Shown: positions 37,204 to 49,906 of the stretch, in pieces
Numbering within the stretch: position 1 is the stretch's first letter
Layout of the letters: every line of letters starts with the position of its first letter
Assembly: GCF_015351405.1 (NCBI RefSeq)
Contig: NZ_JADKMY010000001.1
Span: 868,001 to 932,000, forward strand
DNA: 64,000 nt
DNA from: Corynebacterium suicordis DSM 45110
GTDB taxonomy: Bacteria > Actinomycetota > Actinomycetes > Mycobacteriales > Mycobacteriaceae
Direction: 5' to 3'
Made by a program: the position numbers and the translations under genes
Notes under the pieces: generated by a model
Databases searched by the model: none
The model's input: the letters and a program-made list of their open reading frames with translations, nothing else
Told to the model about the DNA's origin: nothing

Positions 37204-37647
37204 GTGACTACTGAAGAATCGAACCTTCCCGAACTCAACGATGTTTCCCGCGCGGATGACCACACGTGGCCCATGCGCCGAGCACTGCGCAATAGTGCAG
37301 TAGCGCTCACCGTGATTGCCCTGATCTCTCTGGCGCTGTGGGGATGGCAGCGAGACCTCCCGGGAGTGTGGGGAGCACTGCTGGGAGTGGGTATTGCCGG
37401 GGGATTCATGCTCATCACCGTGGTGGTCACCATCCTCACCGCTCAGACCACCCCGGCCACCATGATGGCTACCGTGCTGGGTAGCTGGCTGGCCAAGATC
37501 GCCGTGGTGTTGATCATCATGCTGGTGATCAAGGACATGACGTTTTATGACCACACCGCCTTTGCCGTCACGGTTTTGGTGAGCTTGGCAGTGCTGTTGG
37601 CGGCCGAAACCTGGTCCGTGGTGAAGGCCCAGAACGTTTATATCTAA
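37204..37647 (+). CDS. AtpI-like membrane protein
   Basis: This is a 147-residue integral membrane protein with about four helices (AVALTVIALISLALWGW; LGVGIAGGFMLITVVVTIL; AKIAVVLIIMLVIKDM; FAVTVLVSLAVLLAAETWSV), in the position of atpI directly before the ATP synthase operon. AtpI is a non-essential assembly or Mg2+-related protein in other bacteria; sequence conservation is low, so the name rests on position and topology. The start is GTG 37204. A 303-base gap separates it from atpB. Confidence 0.8.
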   Translation: MTTEESNLPELNDVSRADDHTWPMRRALRNSAVALTVIALISLALWGWQRDLPGVWGALLGVGIAGGFMLITVVVTILTAQTTPATMMATVLGSWLAKIAVVLIIMLVIKDMTFYDHTAFAVTVLVSLAVLLAAETWSVVKAQNVYI

Positions 37648-37950
37648 AAGTTTTCCCAGCGTTTCTGTGTATTTTCGCAGAAAACGTTGTCACCTTCGCG
37701 AAAATTGCGGGGGGAAGGCCTGAAAGTCGCTTAGCGACAATGCCTTAGCAACTGATAAGGTTTGTGAGGGCCATCAAGGTGGAGTATGAGCCACCTAGAG
37801 AGGCACCTATCGGCATAATTCAAGGGACGAGCGACGGAGTCCCGCTAATGCCGGTATGAATCTCGACTTCAGACCTCCATCGCACTGCCTGAATTATTAA
37901 TTCGCGCGGCTCTATCACGGGAGAGAACGCTGAGCGTAACAACCTATGCC
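37648..37950 (+). ncRNA. Gene-free 303-base region with candidate structured leader before atpB
   Basis: No ORF fits here. Several hairpins can be drawn: CGTTTCTG...CAGAAAACG (37660-37686), GTCGC-TTA-GCGAC (37726-37738), CCTTA-N8-TAAGG (37743-37760), AGGTGG-N8-CCACCT (37777-37796) and GAATTA-T-TAATTC (37891-37903). There is also a two-tier stem, CGGCAT...ATGCCG (37811-37853), enclosing GGGAC...GTCCC (37824-37843). The density and nesting look like a structured 5' leader rather than a bare promoter. It does not match a riboswitch class I can recall. The atp promoter must also lie here or upstream, but I cannot place it. Confidence 0.45.
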
Positions 37951-38748
37951 ATGAAGGGCGAATTTCACGCACCTTCATTGGAGCACGAATTCTTCCCGGG
38001 GCATGTCAATGGCGATCTATGGTTCAACGACTTTGCGGGCGGAGCTTTTGCTCTTGACCGCATCATGGTGATCCGCATTCTGATGATTCTGCTGTTCGCA
38101 GCATTCTTCTTCTTTGCAATGCGGAAGCCGAAGTTGATCCCGAGCGGTGTCCAGAACTTCGCTGAACTGGCGCTGGACTTCGTCCGAATTCACATCGCAG
38201 AGGATATTTTGGGAAAGAAGGAAGGGCGCCGTTTCCTTCCGGTCATCACCGCGATCTTCTTCACCGTCCTTGCATCTAACCTGCCAACCATCATTCCTGG
38301 CTTGAATATCTCCCCATCTGCACGTATCGGCCTGCCGTTAACGCTGGCCGTTGTTGCATATGTGGTGTTTATTTACGCTGGTGTGAAGCGGCACGGTGCG
38401 GGCAAGTTCGTGAAGTCTTCCCTGGTGATCCCAGGATTGCCACCACTGCTGCATTTGCTCGTGGTGCCAATTGAGTTCGTTTCAACATTCATCCTCCGTC
38501 CTGTCACGTTGACCATTCGTTTGATGGCCAACATGCTGGCTGGACACCTCATTCTTGTCATGATGTTCGCCGCAACGAACTTCTTCGTGTGGCAGATGAA
38601 TGGTTGGACTTTGCTGGCTGCCGGACCATTGCTGTTCGGCATCGCATTCTCCTTCTTCGAGATCATGGTTATCTTCCTGCAGGCGTACATCTTCGCCCTG
38701 CTGGCTGCCGTGTACATCGAACTGTCACTCCATGCAGACGAGCATTAA
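37951..38748 (+). CDS. atpB: ATP synthase Fo subunit a
   Basis: Subunit a forms the proton half-channels against the c-ring. The 265 residues contain about six membrane helices. The essential stator arginine is R190 (RPVTLTIRLMANMLAGH), and the last helices show FEIMVIFLQAYIFALLAAVYIELS. The start is uncertain: ATG 37951 has no clear ribosome site. An in-frame CTG at 37930, preceded by GGGAGAGAA, would add SVTTYA before MKGEFHAP. It is the first gene of the atpBEFHAGDC operon, behind the structured leader. Confidence 0.95.
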   Translation: MKGEFHAPSLEHEFFPGHVNGDLWFNDFAGGAFALDRIMVIRILMILLFAAFFFFAMRKPKLIPSGVQNFAELALDFVRIHIAEDILGKKEGRRFLPVITAIFFTVLASNLPTIIPGLNISPSARIGLPLTLAVVAYVVFIYAGVKRHGAGKFVKSSLVIPGLPPLLHLLVVPIEFVSTFILRPVTLTIRLMANMLAGHLILVMMFAATNFFVWQMNGWTLLAAGPLLFGIAFSFFEIMVIFLQAYIFALLAAVYIELSLHADEH

Positions 38749-38782
38749 ACCCCCGGTTAACAAGTCTCTAAGTAGAATATAA

Positions 38783-39091
<309 letters not shown>

Positions 39092-39147
39092 TTTCGCGGC
39101 AGCGTTTCTAAACACTCAACCGCAATTACAAGCGAAAGCTAGAGGCT

Positions 39148-39708
39148 ATGACGAATACTTTCTTCCTGGCAGCTGAACACCTGCCGCTGGAGACTGCGCC
39201 ACACCCGCTTCTCCCACCTCTTTATGACGTCGTCTGGTCCCTCGTTCCATTCTTGATCATCCTGTTCGTTTTCTGGAAGCTGGTTCTTCCTAAATTCCAG
39301 GAAGTGCTACATCAGCGCGAAGACCAGATCGAGGGCGGCATTCAGCGCGCTGAGGCCGCACAGGCTGAGGCCAAGGCCGCACTGGAAAAGTACAACTCTC
39401 AGCTCGCTGAGGCTCGTACTGAAGCCGCTCAGATTCGTGACGATGCCCGTTCTCAGGGACAGCGCATCATCGCGGACATGAAGGCACAGGCCACTGATGA
39501 GTCCAACCGAATCGTGGAATCCGGAAACAAGCAGCTGGAGGCGCAGCGCGCCGCAGTCGTTTCCGATCTGCGCAAGGACATGGGCGAAAACTCCATCTCC
39601 CTTGCTGAGCGTCTTCTGGGCGAGCAGCTTTCGGACGATGTGAAGCGTTCGGGCACCATCGATTCCTTCCTCGCCGATCTCGACCGAGTCGGCTCAGCTA
39701 GGAAGTGA
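39148..39708 (+). CDS. atpF: ATP synthase Fo subunit b
   Basis: Subunit b is the peripheral stalk. The 186 residues have one N-terminal membrane helix ([20 protein letters not shown], about 29-48) followed by a long charged coiled coil ([20 protein letters not shown] and on) reaching up to F1. The length is normal for actinobacteria. The ATG follows GCTAGAGGCT. It overlaps the region just before atpH. Confidence 0.96.
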   Translation: MTNTFFLAAEHLPLETAPHPLLPPLYDVVWSLVPFLIILFVFWKLVLPKFQEVLHQREDQIEGGIQRAEAAQAEAKAALEKYNSQLAEARTEAAQIRDDARSQGQRIIADMKAQATDESNRIVESGNKQLEAQRAAVVSDLRKDMGENSISLAERLLGEQLSDDVKRSGTIDSFLADLDRVGSARK

Positions 39709-39713
39709 TTGTT

Positions 39714-40532
39714 ATGCACGCAGCGAGCCGAGAGGCACTAGAGCGACTCACCGCAACCTTGGATCAGGGTCTGCAGGAGTCAGCCCACACGGTGGAAATT
39801 GGAGCTACTACCGGAACCGAGCTCTTCGACGTTGTCGACGTTCTCGATTCCGACCGTAGTTTGCGCGTCGCACTTGTCGATGCCGCAGCCAAGCCGGAAC
39901 AGCGTGTTGCTCTGATCAAGGGTCTGCTGGCCGGCAAGGTATCCGACTCCACTGAGGAGATCGTGTCCGCTGCTGTGTCCCAGACCTGGTCTGATACCCG
40001 CGATTTCCGCAAGGGATTGGTAGAACTGGGCCGTCGCGCCCTTCTCCGTTCCGCAGAAGCGCAGGGTCAGCTCGATCGTGTGGAAGATGAGCTTTATCAA
40101 CTCACACGTATCGTTGAGCGCGAACCACAACTGGAACTATTGCTTGCTGATCGGGCCGTGTCTGCGGATGCGCGCCGAGATCTGCTGGCAAAGGTGCTGT
40201 ACGGCAAGGTCACCGCGGTGACCGAAGCCCTGGCACTACAGACTGTGGGTCGCGTGCAGCTGCGTCCAGTCGAAGACTTGGATGCACTCTGCGATGAGGT
40301 TGCCGCACTACGTGGTCGCGAGATTGCTCGCGTCCGCAGTGCTGCACCGCTAGGTGAAGAGCAGCAGTCCCTTCTGGCGGACAAGCTGGAAAAGATTTAC
40401 GGTCGCAAGATTGCGGTTCACTCCGAGGTTGACTCCAGCCTCCTCGGTGGTGCCGTTATCCGCGTCGGCGATGAAGTGATCGACGGAAGCACCGCAGGTA
40501 AGCTGCGGAAGCTGCGTCGCTCACTCGTCTAA
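39714..40532 (+). CDS. atpH: ATP synthase F1 subunit delta
   Basis: Delta links the b stalk to the top of F1. The 272-residue form is longer than the E. coli subunit (about 177), as usual in corynebacteria and mycobacteria, where an N-terminal extension is present. The C-terminal part (LREIARV-like [20 protein letters not shown], then [20 protein letters not shown]) is the conserved delta signature. I chose ATG 39714, with AGGAAG 8 bases upstream; GTG 39705 has that site too close. Confidence 0.95.
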   Translation: MHAASREALERLTATLDQGLQESAHTVEIGATTGTELFDVVDVLDSDRSLRVALVDAAAKPEQRVALIKGLLAGKVSDSTEEIVSAAVSQTWSDTRDFRKGLVELGRRALLRSAEAQGQLDRVEDELYQLTRIVEREPQLELLLADRAVSADARRDLLAKVLYGKVTAVTEALALQTVGRVQLRPVEDLDALCDEVAALRGREIARVRSAAPLGEEQQSLLADKLEKIYGRKIAVHSEVDSSLLGGAVIRVGDEVIDGSTAGKLRKLRRSLV

Positions 40533-40588
40533 GACGAGCCGAAACTGTTACAAGCAAAGCTGGAAGACAACCCGAGAGCAGGAACAAC

Positions 40589-42226
40589 ATGGCGGAGCTG
40601 ACGATCTCCTCCGACGAGATCCGTAGCGCGATTGCGAACTACACCTCGAGCTACTCCCCGGAGGCCTCCCGTGAGGAGGTCGGCGTGGTTACGACGGCAG
40701 CAGACGGTATCGCCCAGGTGAGCGGCATGCCTTCTGTGATGGCCAACGAGCTGCTCGAGTTCCCAGGCGGCATCATCGGTGTCGCTCAGAACCTCGATAC
40801 CGACAAGGTCGGTGTGGTGGTTTTGGGTAACTACGAGTCTCTTAAAGAGGGCGACGAAGTAAAGCGGACCAGCGAGGTTCTATCCATTCCGGTTGGGGAT
40901 AACTTCCTCGGCCGCGTTATCAACCCATTGGGTAAGCCAATCGATGGACTCGGCGCTATTGAAGCCGATTCCGACCGAGTGCTGGAGCTGCAGGCTCCAT
41001 CTGTGCTGCAGCGTCAGCCAGTGGAAGAGCCAATGCAGACCGGCATCAAGGCTATCGATGCGATGACCCCAATTGGTCGCGGTCAGCGTCAGCTGATCAT
41101 TGGCGACCGCAAGACCGGAAAGACTTCGGTCTGCCTGGATACCATCCTGAACCAGCGCGATAACTGGGAAACCGGCGATCCTTCCAAGCAGGTTCGTTGT
41201 ATCTACGTTGCAATTGGTCAGAAGGGTTCGACCATTGCTTCCATCCGTAAGACCCTGGAAGAAAACGGCGCGCTGGATTACACCACCATCGTGGCCGCCC
41301 CTGCATCTGATTCCGCAGGCTTCAAGTGGCTCGCACCATTCGCTGGTGCTGCACTGGGTCAGCAGTGGATGTACGAAGGCAAGCACGTCTTGGTGATCTA
41401 CGATGATCTGACCAAGCACGCTGAGGCTTACCGTGCCATCTCCCTGCTGCTGCGCCGTCCACCAGGACGCGAAGCTTACCCAGGCGATGTTTTCTACCTG
41501 CACTCCCGTCTTCTGGAGCGCGCAGCAAAGCTCTCTGACGATCTCGGCGCCGGTTCTTTGACCGCGTTGCCAATCATCGAGACGAAGGCAAACGATGTGT
41601 CTGCCTTCATCCCGACCAACGTGATTTCCATTACCGACGGCCAGGTCTTCCTGGAGTCCGACCTGTTCAACCAGGGCGTTCGTCCGGCAATTAACGTCGG
41701 TGTGTCCGTGTCTCGTGTGGGTGGTGCCGCACAGACCAAGGGCATGAAGAAGGTCGCAGGTTCCCTGCGTCTGGACCTGGCTGCTTACCGTGACCTCGAG
41801 GCCTTCGCCGCCTTCGCCTCTGACCTGGACTCCGCGTCCAAGGCTCAGCTGGAGCGCGGCAAGCGTCTGGTGGAGCTGCTGAAGCAGACCGAAACCAAGC
41901 CACAGTCCGTTGAGGATCAGATGGTCTCCATCTACCTCGCCGGCGAGGGTGAGGTCGACGATGTTCCCGTTGAGGACGTTCGTCGCTTCGAAGCTGAGCT
42001 GTGGGAGACTCTGCACGCTAACCACTCCGGTGTGTACGAGCAGATCGACGGCGGTAAGGCACTCAGCGATGAGTCCAAGTCTGAGCTGAAGAGTGCTACG
42101 CAGGATCTGAAGCGTTCTTTCCAGACCACCGGCGGCCAGCGAATCGTCAACGAAGCTGAGGCTGATGCCCTCGGTGAAGATGAGGTCAAGAAGTCCCAGA
42201 TCTCTGTCGCTCGCAAAGTTAAGTAA
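40589..42226 (+). CDS. atpA: ATP synthase F1 subunit alpha
   Basis: Alpha carries the non-catalytic nucleotide sites. The 545 residues have Walker [10 protein letters not shown] (172-180), the [11 protein letters not shown] segment, the [20 protein letters not shown] motif and the family signature [17 protein letters not shown] (about 370-386). An acidic C-terminal extension is present (about 505-545), as in other actinobacterial alpha subunits, where it can suppress ATP hydrolysis; that role is inferred here. Confidence 0.97.
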   Translation: MAELTISSDEIRSAIANYTSSYSPEASREEVGVVTTAADGIAQVSGMPSVMANELLEFPGGIIGVAQNLDTDKVGVVVLGNYESLKEGDEVKRTSEVLSIPVGDNFLGRVINPLGKPIDGLGAIEADSDRVLELQAPSVLQRQPVEEPMQTGIKAIDAMTPIGRGQRQLIIGDRKTGKTSVCLDTILNQRDNWETGDPSKQVRCIYVAIGQKGSTIASIRKTLEENGALDYTTIVAAPASDSAGFKWLAPFAGAALGQQWMYEGKHVLVIYDDLTKHAEAYRAISLLLRRPPGREAYPGDVFYLHSRLLERAAKLSDDLGAGSLTALPIIETKANDVSAFIPTNVISITDGQVFLESDLFNQGVRPAINVGVSVSRVGGAAQTKGMKKVAGSLRLDLAAYRDLEAFAAFASDLDSASKAQLERGKRLVELLKQTETKPQSVEDQMVSIYLAGEGEVDDVPVEDVRRFEAELWETLHANHSGVYEQIDGGKALSDESKSELKSATQDLKRSFQTTGGQRIVNEAEADALGEDEVKKSQISVARKVK

Positions 42227-42287
42227 GCGAAAAGACAGGGATTGTGACCACAATGACCATTAACGGACAAGAAGGGAGGCGATAGCC

Positions 42288-44716
<2,429 letters not shown>

Positions 44717-44727
44717 GGGGAAGTCAC

Positions 44728-45102
44728 ATGGCTGAGATTGCCGCTCAATTGGTCGCCGTGGAACGGGCGCTGTGGTCTGGTACCGCCACGTCCATCACCG
44801 CGCAAACCACTGAAGGCGAGATCGGCGTGCTTCCCGGTCACGAACCCCTGCTCGGCCAACTGGTCGAGAACGGCGTAGTGGTCATTCGGACCAGCGAGGG
44901 TGAAAAGAAGGTGGCGTCGGTAAAGGGAGGATTCCTTTCCGTCGCCCCGGACAAGGTCACCATTTTGGCTGACTCCGCGGTATGGGCCGATGAGGTCGAT
45001 TCCGCAGACGCTGAATCTCGCGTGCAAGGTGCTGAAAATGAGCACGAAAAGGCACAGGCTGAATCCGAGTTGCGCGCTGTGAAGCGACTTCAAGAAAAGT
45101 AG
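44728..45102 (+). CDS. atpC: ATP synthase F1 subunit epsilon
   Basis: Epsilon sits on gamma and regulates hydrolysis. The 124 residues show the N-terminal beta sandwich ([36 protein letters not shown]) and a C-terminal helical part that is short and charged. It is the last gene of the operon; the intrinsic terminator starts 25 bases after its stop. Confidence 0.96.
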   Translation: MAEIAAQLVAVERALWSGTATSITAQTTEGEIGVLPGHEPLLGQLVENGVVVIRTSEGEKKVASVKGGFLSVAPDKVTILADSAVWADEVDSADAESRVQGAENEHEKAQAESELRAVKRLQEK

Positions 45103-45126
45103 TTTTTTCAAACTGCTGGACTGGCA

Positions 45127-45171
45127 CCCGCCACCGTGGTTCCCGAAAGGGGATCGTGGTGGCGGGTTTTT
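45127..45171 (+). terminator. Intrinsic terminator of the atp operon
   Basis: CCCGCCACC...GGTGGCGGG forms a 9-base-pair GC-rich stem with an inner TCCC-GAAA-GGGG hairpin, followed by TTTTT. It is placed 24 bases after atpC. Confidence 0.93.
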
Positions 45172-45246
45172 GCTGCCGCTTTGCAATGGGCGTGCCGAGG
45201 CGTAGATTGTTGGTCTATAACTGCTTGGGAGAGGCGGGATTCACCT

Positions 45247-45690
45247 GTGGATGTCATTCTGGCGATACTTTTCGTGATGGCAGCATTGGTGTGCGCTCTG
45301 GGCATGTGGCGATTTTTCACACTCCGCACCAAAGGGTTCCCCGTGGTAGTCAGGCCGGCGTCGAGCAAAGACGGCAGGCATTGGCGCCACGGGGTTCTCG
45401 TTTACAGCGGCACGGCAGCTAAGTTCTACAAGCTGCGCAGCGTGCGCCCTGACTGCAACCTCTACTTCACGCGCCTGGGCACGGAGATTCTTGGCCGCCG
45501 GGAGATTACCCCGCGTGAGGCTGGGATGCTGGACAAGAATACGCACGTGGTGCGCATCGCCCACCGCGCTCAGGAGTGGGAGATCGCGGTGAACAGTTCG
45601 GGGGATACTGCGCTGGTGGCGTGGTTGGAATCCGGCCCTTCTGCGCGTCGCGCCAGCCATTCGGCGTTCAATCGCCCGCGCCCCATTTAG
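45247..45690 (+). CDS. DUF2550 family membrane-anchored protein
   Basis: This gene encodes 147 residues of unknown function. The N-terminal membrane helix ([19 protein letters not shown], about 3-21) is followed by a basic linker and a soluble domain with [19 protein letters not shown] and ITPREAGML. The same family follows atpC in mycobacteria (the Rv1312 position), so context supports the DUF2550 call. GTG 45247 is chosen because the frame upstream runs back into the atp terminator. nucS lies 19 bases downstream. Confidence 0.82.
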   Translation: MDVILAILFVMAALVCALGMWRFFTLRTKGFPVVVRPASSKDGRHWRHGVLVYSGTAAKFYKLRSVRPDCNLYFTRLGTEILGRREITPREAGMLDKNTHVVRIAHRAQEWEIAVNSSGDTALVAWLESGPSARRASHSAFNRPRPI

Positions 45691-45709
45691 TTCGCGCTAT
45701 GGTGTAGCA

Positions 45710-46423
45710 ATGCGTTTAGTGATTGCTCGTTGCAGTGTGGATTATGTGGGCCGTTTGGAGGCACATCTGCCGGAGGCGGATCGCCTGATCATGCTCAAGG
45801 CAGATGGTTCGGTATCCATCCACGCCGATGACCGCGCGTTCAAACCACTGAACTGGATGACCCCGCCGTGTTCGCTGACGGAACTCACCCATTCTTCGCC
45901 CGACGCCACCACGCACCCCGAACTGGACGATGAGCGAGTCCAAGAGCTGTGGATCGTGGAAAACAAGTCCGGGGAGCAGTTGCGCATCCGGATCTATTCG
46001 ATTCATACCGATACCAGCCACGAGCTGGGGCAGGACCCCGGTTTGATCAAGGACGGGGTGGAGGCGCACCTGCAGGAGCTGCTGGCCGAGCAGATCGAGC
46101 TGCTGGGGGAGGGTTATACCCTGGTGAGCCGCGAATACCCCACGCCGATCGGGCCGGTGGATCTGCTCTCCCGCAATTCCGATGGCATGACCGTGGCCGT
46201 GGAGATCAAGCGCCGCGGTGGCATCGATGGTGTGGAGCAGTTGACCCGCTATGTGGACCTGCTCAACCGCGATGAGCTGTTGGCTCCCGTGGTGGGGGTC
46301 TTCGCCGCCCAGGAGATCAAGCCGCAAGCGCGCACGCTGGCGGAGGACCGCGGGATTCGCTGCGTGACCTTGGACTATGCCGCCATGCGCGGCACCGATG
46401 ATTCCGAGTTCCGCCTCTTCTAA
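45710..46423 (+). CDS. nucS: Mismatch-specific endonuclease NucS (EndoMS)
   Basis: NucS cuts both strands at certain mismatches and provides mismatch repair in actinobacteria that lack MutS/MutL. The 237 residues have an N-terminal DNA-binding domain and a C-terminal RecB-like nuclease. Active-site residues are Asp151 (GPVDLLS), Glu165 and Lys167 (AVEIKRRGG), followed by the Gln-Tyr motif ([11 protein letters not shown]). The last residues EFRLF resemble the beta-clamp-binding tail known for this family. The ATG at 45710 fits the typical MRLVIA N-terminus. Confidence 0.96.
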   Translation: MRLVIARCSVDYVGRLEAHLPEADRLIMLKADGSVSIHADDRAFKPLNWMTPPCSLTELTHSSPDATTHPELDDERVQELWIVENKSGEQLRIRIYSIHTDTSHELGQDPGLIKDGVEAHLQELLAEQIELLGEGYTLVSREYPTPIGPVDLLSRNSDGMTVAVEIKRRGGIDGVEQLTRYVDLLNRDELLAPVVGVFAAQEIKPQARTLAEDRGIRCVTLDYAAMRGTDDSEFRLF

Positions 46424-46445
46424 CGCACCTCGTTAGGATGGCGAT

Positions 46446-47285
46446 ATGACAACTCCGCAGAATCAACCATCCCCCCGCTTCGTGAGCGGCGCCATCGATT
46501 TAGGCGAGTTCTCCAAGCCCAGCACTCCGGAGGCTACCGGCGAGGTGGCCCGCGCCGCCGAGGTGACCCCGGAGACCTTCGAGCAGGATCTGGTGGTCCG
46601 CTCCACCCAGGTGCCCGTGATACTGCTGATCGGCACCCCGCGCTCCGAGTCCAGCGAAGCCCTGCGCAATTCACTTTCCCGCCTGGTGCAGATGCCCGAG
46701 CAGCCCACCTGGGTCTTCCGCTACGTGGACGTGGACACTAACGCGGAGATCGCCCAGGCACTGCAGGTGCAGGCCGTACCCACCGTGATCGCTCTGGCTG
46801 CCGGCCGTCCTCTCACGCAATTTGAGGGCGCGCAGCCGGAAGACCAGATTCAACAATGGATCGACGCCGTCCTGGCCAACACCGAAGGCAAACTCGCTGG
46901 GCTTCCCTCTTCGGGAGAGCCCCCGGCCGACCCGCGCATGATGGAGGCGGAGGCGCATCTGGAATCCGGTGATCTGGACGCCGCCATCGCGGCGTACGAC
47001 GAGATTCTCGCCGCAGAACCCGGCCACACCGAGGCGAAGGCCGCCCGGGCAAATGCACTGCTGTTGCAGCGAGCCCAGGATCCACAGGCCCACGATGCGG
47101 ACAAGCTGTTGCTGGAAGGGCGCAATGCGGAGGCCTTTGACCTACTGATCGAGGAGATCAAGAACTCCGGTGGGGATGCCCGCGAAGAAGCCAAGAAGCG
47201 TCTGTTCGATGTATTCGCCATGTTTGAAGCAGGGGATCCAGACGTGATTGCCGCGCGTACCAAGCTCTCCAGCGCTTTGTTCTAG
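46446..47285 (+). CDS. Thioredoxin-like/TPR protein without redox cysteines (CnoX-like)
   Basis: This gene encodes 279 residues. A thioredoxin-like fold spans about 38-142, including the cis-Pro region QVQAVPTVIALAAGRPL. Where thioredoxins carry CxxC this protein has TPRSESSE, so it cannot do dithiol exchange. The C-terminal half (about 155-279) is made of TPR-like helical repeats (AEAHLESGDLDAAIAAYDEI). The layout matches CnoX/YbbN chaperone-type proteins and the conserved actinobacterial gene near nucS (Rv1324 group). It could act as a holdase or adaptor. Confidence 0.85.
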   Translation: MTTPQNQPSPRFVSGAIDLGEFSKPSTPEATGEVARAAEVTPETFEQDLVVRSTQVPVILLIGTPRSESSEALRNSLSRLVQMPEQPTWVFRYVDVDTNAEIAQALQVQAVPTVIALAAGRPLTQFEGAQPEDQIQQWIDAVLANTEGKLAGLPSSGEPPADPRMMEAEAHLESGDLDAAIAAYDEILAAEPGHTEAKAARANALLLQRAQDPQAHDADKLLLEGRNAEAFDLLIEEIKNSGGDAREEAKKRLFDVFAMFEAGDPDVIAARTKLSSALF

Positions 47286-47321
47286 TTGCGGGGGGCTGCA
47301 CATTATGACAATCTCTGGTTC

Positions 47322-47738
47322 ATGACCAAAACCAAACGCTTTGGAGTCACCGCTGCGCTCTTCACCGTCCTGTGTTCCAGCAGCCCCGCAGTTGCCAATG
47401 CCGATGCCATTGACCGTGCGCTCAATGCTCTTCCCGCTGGTCAGATCAGCTGTGAGCAGGCCCGGAATTACTGGACCAACACCGCTGATTACAACAACAA
47501 GGTGGCTCAGGCGCGCGCCCTAGCGCTGGTTGACCCCCGCGGTCCGCAGATCCTGGCCGCTCTTGCTCGTGTCGATGAGGCCGCCAACCGTTGTGGGCTG
47601 AAGGCCCCAGCTCCAGCCGCTCCGGCGACGCCTCCCGTAGCGCAGGTCATCAACGTCCCAGTGGTCGGTGCGATTGCAGTGCCAGATCTATTCAAGATGC
47701 TGCAGAACTGGCTGGCCGGCTTCGGTATCCGTATCTAG
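47322..47738 (+). CDS. Small secreted protein of unknown function
   Basis: This gene encodes 138 residues with a clear signal peptide ([26 protein letters not shown], cleavage likely after residue 27; the sequence is a basic start, hydrophobic core and AxA box). The mature part has two cysteines ([10 protein letters not shown] and NRCGLK) that may form a disulfide, an Ala/Pro-rich linker ([15 protein letters not shown]) and a hydrophobic C-terminal helix. The start is the first in-frame ATG; no good ribosome site is visible. Its stop overlaps the glgB stop in a shared CTAG. Confidence 0.7.
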   Translation: MTKTKRFGVTAALFTVLCSSSPAVANADAIDRALNALPAGQISCEQARNYWTNTADYNNKVAQARALALVDPRGPQILAALARVDEAANRCGLKAPAPAAPATPPVAQVINVPVVGAIAVPDLFKMLQNWLAGFGIRI

Positions 47739-49882
47739 GCGTCGAAAACAAAAATCTGCGCGCTGTGGGCAGGCACCTGCAAGCGGGCGCTCTGCACGAA
47801 TCCATGTGAACCGTTGGCTTCGGTGGAGAGATCCTGCAGCGCGCGGTCTGCGCCCTCGAAGCGCTCGGCATCGGTGTTGAGAACCTGGCGCCAGGTGCCG
47901 GCCTCCGGCAGGCCGATCCGGTAGTTATCCACCGTGGAACCGGAGAAGTTGACCACGCAGGCAAGCCTCTGCGTGCCATCCGCACTGCGGCGGAGGTAGG
48001 ACAGGACGTTGTTTTCGGCGTCATCGGCAGCGATCCAACGGAAGCCCTCGGGGGAGTGGTCATTGGTTCCCGCGGCGGGCAGTTCGGTGTAGATCTGGTT
48101 GAGCTCCGCGGTCAGTTGGCTGATCCCGCGGTGTAGCTCGCCTTCCCATCCCTGCTGGTCATCCCAGTCCACACCGCGCTGCTCGCTCCACTCTTGGCAC
48201 TGGCCAAATTCCTGGCCCTGGAAGAGCAGCTTCTTGCCGGGGTGGGTCCACATGTAGGCCAGCAGCGTGCGCAGCATGGCTGCCTTGTCCCAGGAGCTAC
48301 CCGCGGGCATCCGCTCCCACAGGCTGCCCTTGCCGTGGACAACCTCATCGTGACTGATGGGGAGCACGTAGTTCTCGGAGTATGCGTAGACCATGGAGAA
48401 CGTGATTTCTCCGTGGTGATGGCTGCGATGGGCGGGATCACGCTGGACGTACTCCAGGGTGTCGTGCATCCAACCCATGTTCCACTTCAGGCTGAAGCCC
48501 AGGCCGTCCTGGTAGGTCGGGGTGGTCACGCCAGGCCACGAGGTGGATTCCTCAGCGATGGTCAGCACTCCGGGCAGATCGCGGTGCAGGGTGGCGTTCA
48601 TCTCCTGTAGGAAGGCCACGGCATCCAGGTTCTCGCGGCCACCGTAGATATTTGGCAGCCATTCGCCCTCATTGCGTGAGTAGTCCAGGTAGAGCATGGA
48701 GGCCACGGCATCCACGCGGAGACCATCGATGTGGAATTCGTGGCACCAATACAAGGCATTGGCCACCAGGAAGTTGCGCACCTCATTGCGACCGAAGTCG
48801 AAGACGTGCGTGCCCCAGTCCGGCTGATCTCCGCGGCGCGGATCCGGGTGCTCGTAGCAGGCCTCTCCGTCGAAGCGGGCCAGCGCCCACGCATCCCGCG
48901 GGAAGTGACCAGGCACCCAGTCCATGATTACGCCGATGTGCGCGGCGTGGAGGGCGTCGATTAGAAAACGGAAATCATCCGGGGTGCCCAAGCGGTGGTT
49001 CGGGGCATAGTAGCTGGTGACCTGGTATCCCCAGGAGGGTTCGTAGGGGTGCTCGGAGACAGCCATCAATTCCACGTGGGTGAAGCCCTGCTCGGTGACG
49101 TACTCAACCAGTTCAACAGCCATGTCGCGGTAGCTCAGGCCCTTGCGCCAGCTGCCCAGGTGCACCTCGTAGACGCTCATGGGAGTGTGGAGGATGTCCT
49201 GGAGCTCGCGCTGAGCCAGCCATTCGGCATCATTCCACTGGTAGTCATCCGCGGGAACCACGATGGAGGCGGTGGCCGGTGCGGGTTCCGCCAGGCGAGC
49301 CATGGGATCGGCCTTATCCAGCTGCACGCCATCGCCGGTGGTGATGGCGAACTTGTAGTGTGCACCCGGGCGCTGATCGGGGACGAAGAGCTCCCACACA
49401 CCCGACCCGCCGAGGGAGCGCATGGGGTGCTGGCGAGCATTCCACCCATTGAAATCCGCGATCACGGACACGCCCGCGGCATGGGGTGCCCAGACGGAGA
49501 ACGCGATGCCATCATCCTGAGCGCGCGCGCCGAGCACTTCCCAGAGCCGCTCGTGGCGACCTTCTCCCATGAGGTGCAGATCCAGCTCACCCACGGTGGG
49601 CGCGTAGGAATAGGGATCCTTCACCTCGGCAGTGTGATTGCCCCAGCGCACGCGGTAGAAGTGCTCACCTGCAGCGGCTTCCAGCTGCAGCTCGAAGATG
49701 TCATCCCCCACGTCCTGCATGGGGTAACTCTCGCCTCCCACCACTACTGATACTTCGTCCGCGCCGGTCTGCACGGTGCGGAACACGTGACCATGCCGTC
49801 CGAGAATCTCGTGCGGCGCGTGGTGCCTGCGCTGCACTAATCGAGCGCGGTCAAAATCATCCAGCAGGTGGGTTTCGGTCAT
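47735..49882 (-). CDS. glgB: 1,4-alpha-glucan branching enzyme
   Basis: GlgB adds alpha-1,6 branches to glycogen or to the GlgE-made glucan. The 715-residue GH13 enzyme has two N-terminal beta-sandwich (CBM48-type) regions, the barrel motifs [17 protein letters not shown] (nucleophile Asp391), [11 protein letters not shown] (acid Glu444) and [12 protein letters not shown] (Asp512), and a C-terminal beta domain. I take ATG 49882; GTGs at 49888 and 49891 are possible. It lies 24 bases downstream of glgE on the same strand, so they form an operon, as in the trehalose-maltose-1-P-glucan pathway. Its 3' end meets a secreted-protein gene tail to tail. Confidence 0.95.
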   Translation of the reverse strand: MTETHLLDDFDRARLVQRRHHAPHEILGRHGHVFRTVQTGADEVSVVVGGESYPMQDVGDDIFELQLEAAAGEHFYRVRWGNHTAEVKDPYSYAPTVGELDLHLMGEGRHERLWEVLGARAQDDGIAFSVWAPHAAGVSVIADFNGWNARQHPMRSLGGSGVWELFVPDQRPGAHYKFAITTGDGVQLDKADPMARLAEPAPATASIVVPADDYQWNDAEWLAQRELQDILHTPMSVYEVHLGSWRKGLSYRDMAVELVEYVTEQGFTHVELMAVSEHPYEPSWGYQVTSYYAPNHRLGTPDDFRFLIDALHAAHIGVIMDWVPGHFPRDAWALARFDGEACYEHPDPRRGDQPDWGTHVFDFGRNEVRNFLVANALYWCHEFHIDGLRVDAVASMLYLDYSRNEGEWLPNIYGGRENLDAVAFLQEMNATLHRDLPGVLTIAEESTSWPGVTTPTYQDGLGFSLKWNMGWMHDTLEYVQRDPAHRSHHHGEITFSMVYAYSENYVLPISHDEVVHGKGSLWERMPAGSSWDKAAMLRTLLAYMWTHPGKKLLFQGQEFGQCQEWSEQRGVDWDDQQGWEGELHRGISQLTAELNQIYTELPAAGTNDHSPEGFRWIAADDAENNVLSYLRRSADGTQRLACVVNFSGSTVDNYRIGLPEAGTWRQVLNTDAERFEGADRALQDLSTEANGSHGFVQSARLQVPAHSAQIFVFDA

Positions 49883-49906
49883 GCTCACCACCCTAGTCCG
49901 GATTGA

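Noticed and set aside
37777-37853. A known riboswitch (ykkC, c-di-AMP, SAM, ZTP or M-box type) before atpB
   Set aside because: I compared remembered consensus cores and found none convincingly present; the region is reported only as a candidate structured leader.
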